DNA of 5,067 bases from Dehalococcoidia bacterium. GTDB taxonomy: Bacteria; Chloroflexota; Dehalococcoidia; JAUSJJ01. The position numbers were made by a program, and so were the translations under genes. Below the pieces are notes generated by a model. That model saw nothing but the letters and a program-made list of their open reading frames with translations, was not told the DNA's origin and did not search any database. The stretch is taken from contig JAUSJJ010000045.1 of NCBI GenBank assembly GCA_030647705.1, positions 1 to 5,067 of the forward strand. The letters run 5' to 3'. Positions 1 through 5,029 of the stretch are shown one piece after another (positions within the stretch are counted from its first letter, which is position 1; the number at the start of each line of letters is the position of its first letter).

Positions 1-11
1 GCAGAGACGGA

Positions 12-2120
12 ATGACAAACACACAAGCAAAAAGCGCCACGCCTGGCGGAGACGGCCGTCGCCTCGTCAGGACCATGTGCGGCATATGGTGCCATCCCAC
101 CATGTGCGGCATGGAGGTCGAGGTAAGGGACGGGCGTGTCGTCAACGTGCGGGGCGACCACACCAACCCTGACAGCAAGGGCTTCTTGTGCATTCGGGGA
201 CAGTCCGCTCCGGAGATTGTCCACAGTCCTCATCGCCTGCGAAGGCCTCTTTTGCGACGCGACGGAGACAAGTGGGAGACCATTACCTGGGAGCAGGCTC
301 TCGACCTTATCGCAGAGCGTATGATCGCGGCGGGGCGAGAGCGTGTTGGCCTCTGGGTCGCTCATGGCGCTCAGCAGAACGGCCTTGGTGTACGCCTCGC
401 GAATCGCTTCAGCAATATGTACGGATGCCAGAGGTGGTTGGGGGCAATCTTCTGCTGGGGATTCGGAGCGGCCGGGCTTGCGCTGACCGGCATACTCAAC
501 GTACATACCAAAGAAGACCTGGCGGCAAATTCCCGATATGTCCTGCTTTGGGGCGCCAACTTCGCCGGCCAGCCCCACACCGCAAGGAACGTTATGGCAG
601 CGAAGAAACGCGGCGCTCGCTTGGCAACTATCGACTGCCGCGTTAGTGAGGCAGCCCGCCAGTCCGACGACGTGCTCCTGGTCCGTCCAGGCACAGACGC
701 TGCCCTTGCTTTAGCTATGATCCACGTGATCATCGCCGAGGGGCTGCACGACACTGCCTTTATCGAACAACACACAGTGGGCTTCGCCGAGCTGGCGGAG
801 CATGTACGGGACAAGACGCCGGAATGGGCAGCGTCCATCACCGGGGTTTCGCCTGCCGATATTCGAGAGATGGCCAGAGCCTATGCCACGACCAAGCCTG
901 CCGTGTTGGTCGTGGGCGCCAGCTCGATGGCCAAGTCGGCCAACGGATGGCTCAGCACCCGGGCCATATCGTGCCTACCGGCGCTGACGGGCAATCTGGG
1001 CATACCAGGTGGAGGCATTGGCCCACGCCATGCCGCCGCCTGCTCCGGCGATGGGCTGGCCGATATTACAGCGCCGGAAACACGCCCGCCGGGGGACTAC
1101 TTCCGGCAACAGATGTCCTACCTGCCGGAGGCGGTTTCCGAAGGCAAACTGCGCGTATTGCTGATACTGGGCAGCAATCTACTTTCCATGTTCCCCGATA
1201 GCTCGCGCCTGGAGGAGACGCTGCGCGGCCTTGACCTGGTGGTGACCCACGACCTTTTCCTCACCGAGACCACCCGCCGCGTCGCCCATCTGGCGCTGCC
1301 TGGGACTTCATGGCTAGAGGAACAGGGCGTACGCTGCACCAACACCTATGTCCACCTCATGGAGCAGGCTTTGGAGCCCGTGGGCGAGGCCCGCTCCAAC
1401 ACCTGGGTGCTCAAAGAGATGGCAAGACGGCTCGGGATCGACGGCTTCTACCCATGGCGCGACCACGAAGATGTCATCAACGCCTTGCTGCGGCACCCTG
1501 CTACTGGAGGCGTCACCGTGTCTGATCTCCGATGCCAGGGCGGGCGGGCGCCCCTGGCCATCAGCCACGTGGCCTATCCTGATTTCAAGTTTCATACTCC
1601 ATCGGGCAAGGTCGAGTTCTGGTCGCAGCGCTGCGTGGAGATGGGACTGCCGCCCTTGCCGGAGTACCATCCGCCTAAGGCGGACGAGACGCTCAGGAGC
1701 CAACAGTCTCTGTCACCGCGATACCCGCTGGTGCTTCGTACAGGGAGGAGCATAGGCCACTTCCACTCCTTCTACGACGAGGGCCGCGCCGTGTCCACCC
1801 TGGCCAGGCTGAATCCCGTGCCAGTCGTGTGGATACACCCTTCCGATGCAGGCAAACGCGGCGTCAAGGATGGAGATGATGTCACAGCTCGAAACGAGCG
1901 CGGCGAATTTCGTGCCCAGGCTCGGGTCACCGCCGACGTATTGCCCGGTGTGGTCTGGCTCAGAAGCGGCTGGTTCGGCATGAACCGGGTTACCAGCGCT
2001 GAGCGCACCTTACCCGACCATATAGTCGACGGGACGGGGTGGCTGCCATTTCCATTTGGCCAGGCGTCTTATGAGGCGTTAGTGGAGGTAACGCCTGCGG
2101 TCGGCGCTCACACCCGGTAA
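12..2120 (+). CDS. Molybdopterin-dependent oxidoreductase, DMSO reductase superfamily, [4Fe-4S]/bis-MGD catalytic subunit
   Basis: Predicted cytoplasmic molybdenum (or tungsten) enzyme carrying one [4Fe-4S] cluster and a bis-molybdopterin guanine dinucleotide cofactor; substrate unknown. Domains in order: N-terminal Fe-S domain (about residues 18-75) with Cys23, Cys27, Cys32 and Cys60, the last in a GFLCIRG motif; central molybdopterin domains with WGANFAGQPHT near 180-190, an IDCR...RPGTDAALA segment near 207-233 and the family hallmark ALTGNLGIPGGG at 324-335; a TETTRRVAHLALPG segment in the middle third; and a C-terminal dinucleotide-binding domain from about residue 571 (YPLVLRTGR) to the end. 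Cys148, in the IFCWGFG segment after the first helix-rich region, sits where superfamily members place the protein ligand to the metal (Cys, Sec, Ser or Asp). The length of 702 suits soluble members. GRRLVRT at 15-21 is not followed by a hydrophobic stretch, so a Tat signal is unlikely. The ATG at 12 has only a weak purine-rich upstream sequence. No small Fe-S or membrane subunit follows; the next gene is a Rid protein. The family call is firm, the specific reaction is not. Confidence 0.94.
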   Translation: MTNTQAKSATPGGDGRRLVRTMCGIWCHPTMCGMEVEVRDGRVVNVRGDHTNPDSKGFLCIRGQSAPEIVHSPHRLRRPLLRRDGDKWETITWEQALDLIAERMIAAGRERVGLWVAHGAQQNGLGVRLANRFSNMYGCQRWLGAIFCWGFGAAGLALTGILNVHTKEDLAANSRYVLLWGANFAGQPHTARNVMAAKKRGARLATIDCRVSEAARQSDDVLLVRPGTDAALALAMIHVIIAEGLHDTAFIEQHTVGFAELAEHVRDKTPEWAASITGVSPADIREMARAYATTKPAVLVVGASSMAKSANGWLSTRAISCLPALTGNLGIPGGGIGPRHAAACSGDGLADITAPETRPPGDYFRQQMSYLPEAVSEGKLRVLLILGSNLLSMFPDSSRLEETLRGLDLVVTHDLFLTETTRRVAHLALPGTSWLEEQGVRCTNTYVHLMEQALEPVGEARSNTWVLKEMARRLGIDGFYPWRDHEDVINALLRHPATGGVTVSDLRCQGGRAPLAISHVAYPDFKFHTPSGKVEFWSQRCVEMGLPPLPEYHPPKADETLRSQQSLSPRYPLVLRTGRSIGHFHSFYDEGRAVSTLARLNPVPVVWIHPSDAGKRGVKDGDDVTARNERGEFRAQARVTADVLPGVVWLRSGWFGMNRVTSAERTLPDHIVDGTGWLPFPFGQASYEALVEVTPAVGAHTR

Positions 2121-2178
2121 CCGACCAACCAGACAAAGCCGGTTCAGGTTTGAAAACATACCACTATCGATTCTTCTT

Positions 2179-2186
2179 GAGGAGGA
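2179..2186 (+). promoter_or_regulatory. Strong Shine-Dalgarno site of the triple Rid gene
   Basis: GAGGAGGA lies just before the ATG at 2191, with five bases between the GGAGG core and the start codon. This fixes the start of the Rid gene. I see no convincing terminator or sigma-70 promoter in the 70-base gap after the molybdoenzyme stop codon, so co-transcription of the two genes is likely. Confidence 0.85.
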
Positions 2187-2190
2187 AAAC

Positions 2191-3342
2191 ATGACTATTG
2201 AACGCTACAACCCAGGGAATGCGGTGCGTCCTGCGAGCTATTCTCAGGCGGTCAAGGCCGGCAACACAGTCTACGTGTCAGGGCAGGTGGCCTGGGACGA
2301 CAAAGGGAAGGTGGTAGGCCGTGGCGACATCGCCGCTCAGACGGAGCAGGTCATGCAGAACCTGAAACAGGCGGTCGAGCTCACCGGCGGCGCCTTGAGC
2401 GACGTGGTCAAACTGACTACATTCATCACCAATCCTGCTTACACCCCGGCCGTGCTGGCTGCTCGCTCTCGCTATTTCCCTCAAGATCCGCCAGCCTCAA
2501 CTTTGCTGGCAGTCAATGCTTTAGCGCTCCCGGAGCTGCTGGTGGAGATAGAGGCAGTGGCCGTCCTGTCCCCCAAGGTCCGCCATCATTTCAATCCGGC
2601 GAGCCCTCCAGGACAACGCCCCAGCTACTCGCAGGCAGTCCAGGCGGATGACGTGCTCTACGTATCAGGACAGGTGGCGTTTGGCCCGGACCGCCGAATC
2701 GTTGGCCCTGGCGACCTGCTGGCTCAGGCAGAGCAGACACTTGCCAACGTGGCCGGTGCGCTGTCGCTGGCAGGAGCGGACATTCGACGCGTAGCCATGG
2801 TTCGCAACTTCCTCATCAACCCGCTATTGTTCCCGCCATTCCTGGAAACCTACCGCAAGCACTTCCGGAGCCCGTATCCGGCCAACACCACGGTGATGGT
2901 CAGCGCCCTGGCGTTTCCGGAGCTCATGGTTGAGACCGAGGCGATTGTGTCGTTATCAAAGGACGTCGAATTCATCGAACCGTCCTGGACAGGCAAGCCT
3001 CAGGAATACACAATGGCAACCCGAATTGGCAATACCCTCTACGTCTCCGGGCAGGTGGGCCGCGACCGGCAGGGAAACCTGGCCGGCCCTGGAAACATCG
3101 CCGCCCAGGTAGAGCAAGCCTTTGTGAACATGGGCATCGTACTGAACGAGGCGGGCGTCGGCTACAAAGATGTGCTTAAACTGACTGCTTTCCTGACCAA
3201 TCCGGCATTGTTCCCCCAATATGCCGAGGGCCGACAAAAGTACTTCCCCCAGGATCCTCCGGCTTCCACCACGGCGGTGGTGCCGGCCTTGGCCCGTCCC
3301 GATTTCCTGGTCGAAGTGGAGGCTATTGCAGTGGTTCCATAG
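2191..3342 (+). CDS. Three-domain tandem Rid (YjgF/YER057c/UK114) protein
   Basis: 383 residues built from three consecutive Rid-family domains: about 1-130, 131-260 and 261-383. Each repeats the same landmarks: a YVSGQV strand (28-33, 157-162, 284-289), a GxGD/GxGN-AAQ type turn and helix (for example GRGDIAAQTEQV), a TNPA/INPL segment, a (Q)DPPAST or SPYPANT loop, and a final LVEIEA-type strand (117-122, 246-251, 373-378). Usual Rid proteins are single domains of about 130 residues that form homotrimers with ligand sites between subunits; here one chain could fold as a whole trimer. Canonical RidA hydrolyses reactive enamines/imines using an arginine just before the last strands. By my alignment that position is Ser103, Asn232 and Ser359 here, so classical deaminase activity is doubtful and the domains resemble Rid subfamilies lacking the arginine. 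No signal peptide, hence cytoplasmic. It lies 70 bases behind the molybdoenzyme gene, suggesting a shared pathway. Family assignment is firm, function unknown. Confidence 0.95.
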   Translation: MTIERYNPGNAVRPASYSQAVKAGNTVYVSGQVAWDDKGKVVGRGDIAAQTEQVMQNLKQAVELTGGALSDVVKLTTFITNPAYTPAVLAARSRYFPQDPPASTLLAVNALALPELLVEIEAVAVLSPKVRHHFNPASPPGQRPSYSQAVQADDVLYVSGQVAFGPDRRIVGPGDLLAQAEQTLANVAGALSLAGADIRRVAMVRNFLINPLLFPPFLETYRKHFRSPYPANTTVMVSALAFPELMVETEAIVSLSKDVEFIEPSWTGKPQEYTMATRIGNTLYVSGQVGRDRQGNLAGPGNIAAQVEQAFVNMGIVLNEAGVGYKDVLKLTAFLTNPALFPQYAEGRQKYFPQDPPASTTAVVPALARPDFLVEVEAIAVVP

Positions 3343-3452
3343 ATCCGACGGGCGAAGGCCAAGAGGCGGACTCGCTTCATCTCCGTCACCAATCCACTGA
3401 GGGTGACTGCGGCTGACGGCGTCATCGGTTCCCATCATGAGGAGGGTGAGCC

Positions 3453-3490
3453 TTGACATTCATGACGGAATGTGACAATCGTATTTGACA
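3453..3490 (+). promoter_or_regulatory. Two TTGACA boxes with an overlapping dyad; possible regulatory site
   Basis: Consensus -35-like TTGACA occurs at 3453-3458 and again at 3485-3490, and TGACA also at 3473-3477. ACATTC (3456-3461) and GAATGT (3468-3473) form a perfect 6-bp inverted repeat with a six-base spacer, overlapping the first box in the way an operator would. No good -10 box follows at 16-18 bases from either (the best is GACAAT at a 15-base spacing), and there is no convincing gene downstream on this strand, so this may be chance. Confidence 0.22.
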
Positions 3491-3732
3491 GTGTTTCGGG
3501 GTAGTCAATCTACGTGAAAACCGTATATGCTGATACTGGAGGTCGGGGGAGGTGGAAGGCGAAAACAAAAAAAGGAGGTACCCCGCCGATAGAGTAACAT
3601 TATTGTCGGTAGAGGTTGAAAGAAGAGGAGAGACGCTGCAATATAGATTCCAATCGCCCAAAGGAAATATGTGCAGGAGGTTTCTCTTTAGTATTTGCCC
3701 GCCAAATACCGGTCAGGAGCACGGAAACATGC

Positions 3733-3750
3733 GAAAACAGCGTCGTTTTC
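3733..3750 (-). repeat. Inverted repeat abutting the 3' end of tRNA-Gly
   Basis: GAAAAC (3733-3738) and GTTTTC (3745-3750) are perfect 6-bp complements around a six-base loop, directly against the encoded CCA end of the tRNA. On the minus strand it would be a weak AT-rich hairpin just after the tRNA, with only a short broken T tract behind it. It might help 3' processing or termination, but it is not a typical intrinsic terminator. Confidence 0.3.
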
Positions 3751-3826
3751 TGGAGCGGGAGACGGGACTCGAACCCGCGACAACCTGCTTGGAAGGCAGG
3801 AACTCTACCACCTGAGTTACTCCCGC
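3751..3826 (-). tRNA. tRNA-Gly (anticodon TCC)
   Basis: A complete 76-nt cloverleaf on the minus strand. The acceptor stem GCGGGAG/CTCCCGC has seven perfect pairs. The D stem is ACTC/GAGT with loop AGGTGGTA. The anticodon stem CCTGC/GCAGG encloses the loop CTTCCAA, giving anticodon TCC, which reads GGA/GGG glycine codons. The variable loop is TTGTC, and the T stem GCGGG/CCCGT (one G-U pair) carries loop TTCGAGT. U73, the usual bacterial glycine discriminator, is followed by an encoded CCA. It has its own promoter upstream at 3839-3867. An integrase remnant begins just beyond its 5' end, consistent with this tRNA neighbourhood having served as an integration target. No second copy of a tRNA segment (attachment repeat) is visible in the window. 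Confidence 0.98.
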
Positions 3827-3838
3827 AAGACCGAATCT

Positions 3839-3867
3839 ATTCTAGGGCGAAATCTCCCCTTTGTCAA
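3839..3867 (-). promoter_or_regulatory. Sigma-70-type promoter of tRNA-Gly
   Basis: On the minus strand, a perfect -35 TTGACA (3867-3862) is separated by 17 bases from the -10 TAGAAT (3844-3839). The tRNA 5' end is 12 bases beyond the -10 box, giving a leader of only a few bases. Spacing and position fit a strong stable-RNA promoter. Its -35 region overlaps the beginning of the integrase remnant's reading frame. Confidence 0.85.
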
Positions 3868-3872
3868 AGGGG
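3856..3872. repeat. 7-bp perfect inverted repeat over the tRNA -35 box
   Basis: CCCCTTT (3856-3862) and AAAGGGG (3866-3872) are perfect complements around GTC. The dyad is centred on the -35 element of the tRNA promoter. There is no T run after it, so it is not a terminator in either direction. It could bind a symmetric protein or be a mark of the former element's end; the sequence alone does not decide. Confidence 0.5.
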
Positions 3873-4110
3873 GTACCTGCTTCGTCAGAAAACGCGCCGA
3901 CAGAGCTCTCAGCCCTGATCGCAGGCTATCGCCTCTGCGCCAAGAGCGAGGCCAAGAGCCAGAAGACCATCGACATCGTGGCCGACAGCGTGCGCTATCT
4001 GGCGCAGTTTTCTGCGTTCAGAAGGCCGGTCTACAAATGCGAGACGCATCGGGCCCACGCGTCATTGTCGCTCCAGTCTATGCCGGTGTCGTCATCCCTG
4101 TAAGCTTTGA
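3861..4110 (+). pseudogene. Tyrosine recombinase/integrase remnant (N-terminal SAM-like domain only), frameshifted
   Basis: The recognisable part runs from about 3900 to 4056. It encodes a helical segment (LIAGYRLCAKSEAKSQKTID, then IVADSVRYLAQF) of the kind found in the N-terminal core-binding domain of phage-type tyrosine recombinases, in which LIxxYxxxxRxxGKSxxTIxxYxxxLxxFxxFL is typical. After LAQF the frame is lost at a run of four T (4008-4011). Removing one T restores FLRSEGRSTNARRIGP, the expected continuation of that domain, in the frame beginning at 4012 and closed by TGA at 4108-4110. The catalytic domain (Arg...HxxR...Tyr) is absent from the window, whereas intact integrases have about 300-400 residues. 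No clear start codon or ribosome site is seen; TTG 3861 is merely the first possible start in the frame. It reads away from tRNA-Gly, as expected for a decayed tRNA-associated mobile element. Confidence 0.68.
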
Positions 4111-4183
4111 GGCGGGAGATCGAGAGGGCTATTGTTGTTCGGAATAATACACCGAAGCCGGTCATGTGCGCAAGAAGTTAGAG

Positions 4184-4210
4184 CCGTTCGGTGCAGTTGC
4201 ACCAAAACGG
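4184..4210. repeat. Imperfect 11-bp inverted repeat (hairpin)
   Basis: GGTGCA (4190-4195) and TGCACC (4198-4203) are perfect complements separated by GT. After a 1-by-2 internal loop, CCGTT (4184-4188) pairs with AACGG (4206-4210). GAG (4181-4183) and CTC (4214-4216) could extend it beyond a bulge. No T run follows, so it is not a standard terminator. Role unknown: an operator, a recombinase-site relic or chance are all possible. Confidence 0.5.
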
Positions 4211-4386
4211 GAACTCCTTATCCACGATTGACAACACGGTGTATGCGGCCACCCCAAGCACGTGTCAAGGCATTCCCTTTGTGGAGCATCCGACCGAGTA
4301 CGTGGAGCTAGATTCGATCAAACCCGGCAGTGTGCGATCTTAGAGGCCATAGGCAACCGCTCTGGTTGCACATTTGGGCGGAATGT

Positions 4387-4419
4387 TGGGGCACGCTCGC
4401 TTTCTGGCGAGATCCCCCA
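4387..4419. repeat. Stem-loop with two 5-bp helices
   Basis: TGGGG (4387-4391) pairs with CCCCA (4415-4419). Inside, CTCGC (4396-4400) pairs with GCGAG (4407-4411) around a six-base loop, with a small internal loop between the helices. It is followed directly by the palindrome at 4420-4429. There is no terminal T run. Function unknown. Confidence 0.4.
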
Positions 4420-4534
4420 CTCTCGAGAGCGAATGTCGTACCGTCACTAACCCTCCATCGTGGCTGTTCTTCGATATGCGCTGCCAGACTGCATAACCAA
4501 GACCTCGGGTGCTATGTCTAAGCGGAAAACATCG

Positions 4535-4543
4535 TGCTATAAT
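4535..4543 (+). promoter_or_regulatory. Extended -10 promoter for the Ada-domain gene
   Basis: TGCTATAAT is a perfect TATAAT with the TGN extension. The sequence at the -35 distance (4515-4520) is poor, which extended -10 promoters tolerate. A start of transcription near 4550 would leave a leader of about 120 bases before the ATG at 4669. GTGCTAT also occurs 25 bases upstream (4509-4515), a possible direct-repeat binding site or coincidence. I see no sequence matching the E. coli Ada box. Confidence 0.55.
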
Positions 4544-4658
4544 CAGCCAAGCCGACAACATCACTATCGGCCAGACTGGACGGCGCATCATGATAGGAAG
4601 TCACTAATTGCCGGAACGACTCAGGCGAGGCGAGCACCTGGGACGATAGGCCGCCCGT

Positions 4659-4663
4659 GAGGA
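4659..4663 (+). promoter_or_regulatory. Shine-Dalgarno site supporting the ATG at 4669
   Basis: GAGGA with five bases before ATG 4669 favours that codon over the in-frame GTG at 4657, which overlaps the site itself, and over the later ATG at 4693. Confidence 0.65.
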
Positions 4664-4668
4664 CACTG

Positions 4669-4980
4669 ATGGGGACGCTAGACTTGACTGACATGACGAA
4701 CGACCAATGCTGGGAGATCGTGTTGAGGCGCGACAAGAGGTATGACCAGCGTCTATTCTATGCGGTAGCCACTACCGGCATATACTGCAGGCCATCTTGT
4801 CCTGCCAGGCGGCCCAGGCGCGAGCACGTTGTTTTCTTTTCTTCAGCCGATGCTGCTGAGCAGGCAGGCTTTCGGGCTTGTCTGCGCTGTCGACCAAAGG
4901 AGACGGGCCAGGAGGAGACTCTGGTTCATGGCCAAAATCAAACAGCGCTTGGCCACGTTGTGATCTCATGGCCCCAGTGA
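4669..4980 (+). CDS. Stand-alone Ada-type zinc-binding (methylphosphotriester-accepting) domain protein
   Basis: 103 residues from ATG 4669 (107 if GTG 4657 is used). The body matches the N-terminal domain of the DNA alkylation-repair protein Ada: DQCWEIVLRRDKRYD, then FYAVATTGIYCRPSCPARRP, then AGFRACLRCRP. The four zinc cysteines are Cys40, Cys44, Cys71 and Cys74, with the same spacing as E. coli Ada Cys38/42/69/72. In Ada, the first cysteine accepts a methyl group from methylphosphotriesters in DNA and so switches the protein into an activator. Here the protein stops 29 residues after CRCRP, with no AraC-type helix-turn-helix and no O6-methylguanine methyltransferase domain, and I find neither in other frames before the window ends. 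It may be a genuine single-domain protein or the surviving start of a truncated gene. The low-complexity tail is not recognisable. Transcription is likely from the extended -10 at 4535-4543. Confidence 0.85.
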   Translation: MGTLDLTDMTNDQCWEIVLRRDKRYDQRLFYAVATTGIYCRPSCPARRPRREHVVFFSSADAAEQAGFRACLRCRPKETGQEETLVHGQNQTALGHVVISWPQ

Positions 4981-5029
4981 GCAAGGCGGTCACCGGTTTT
5001 GAATGCACTGTTTCGGGATTTAAGTAAGA

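Larger units (their letters stand above)
3343..3750. other. Gene-free, purine-rich intergenic stretch
   Basis: No convincing gene in about 400 bases between the triple Rid gene and the tRNA. By eye it is more AT-rich than the two genes before it from about 3450 on. It holds a 6-bp inverted repeat GTCACC/GGTGAC (3385-3390 and 3402-3407) without a following T run, two TTGACA boxes with a dyad, and four Shine-Dalgarno-like motifs (near 3439, 3538, 3573 and 3675). One open frame from GTG 3552 has a well-spaced GGAGGT (3538-3543) and 66 codons before it runs into the antisense of the tRNA. Its tail is the well-known spurious GLEPATTCLEGRNSTT peptide, so I do not call it a gene. Confidence 0.6.
4111..4534. 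other. Gene-free stretch downstream of the integrase remnant
   Basis: No reading frame here resembles a known protein or combines a start, ribosome site and coding character; the open frames are short and overlap one another. It may be degraded remains of the lost element. Visible structures are the inverted repeats at 4184-4210 and 4388-4419, a perfect 10-bp palindrome CTCTCGAGAG at 4420-4429, and an isolated TTGACA at 4228-4233 without a matching -10 box. Confidence 0.55.

Noticed and set aside
56..75. Twin-arginine signal (GRRLVRT) at the start of the molybdoenzyme
   Set aside because: No hydrophobic core follows; the Fe-S cysteines begin at residue 23, so a cytoplasmic enzyme is more likely.
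2119..2144. AACCG/CGGTT inverted repeat just after the molybdoenzyme stop as a terminator or attenuator
   Set aside because: Five pairs around a 16-base loop with no T run; likely chance.
3385..3407. GTCACC/GGTGAC inverted repeat after the Rid gene as a terminator
   Set aside because: Stem of only six pairs, eleven-base loop and no T run, so not an intrinsic terminator by usual criteria.
3422..3661. 79-codon minus-strand frame between the Rid gene and the tRNA
   Set aside because: No ribosome site or recognisable family; composition looks random.
3552..3815. Open frame of 87 codons with a well-placed GGAGGT before its GTG start
   Set aside because: Its last third is antisense to tRNA-Gly and yields the familiar spurious GLEPATTCLEGRNSTT peptide; the first 66 residues match nothing I recognise and no good promoter precedes it.
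3616..3918. Two further plus-strand frames over the tRNA (from 3616 and 3695), giving GRRDSNPRQPAWKAG and DGTRTRDNLLGRQELY peptides
   Set aside because: These are classic translation artefacts of tRNA genes read on the wrong strand. The 3695 frame also covers the integrase remnant, but out of its coding frame.
4381..4436. GAATGT direct repeats (4381 and 4431, also 3468) as element ends or attachment sites
   Set aside because: Six bases is too short to stand out from chance, and flanking bases do not match.
4340..4591. 83-codon minus-strand frame with a hydrophobic N-terminal stretch
   Set aside because: It overlaps the extended -10 promoter and several other short frames, lacks a convincing ribosome site, and the hydrophobic run alone is weak evidence for a signal peptide.
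4999..5025. TTGAAT followed by TTTAAG as a promoter for the gene starting at 5030
   Set aside because: Spacing of about 14 bases and a poor -10 box; not convincing.
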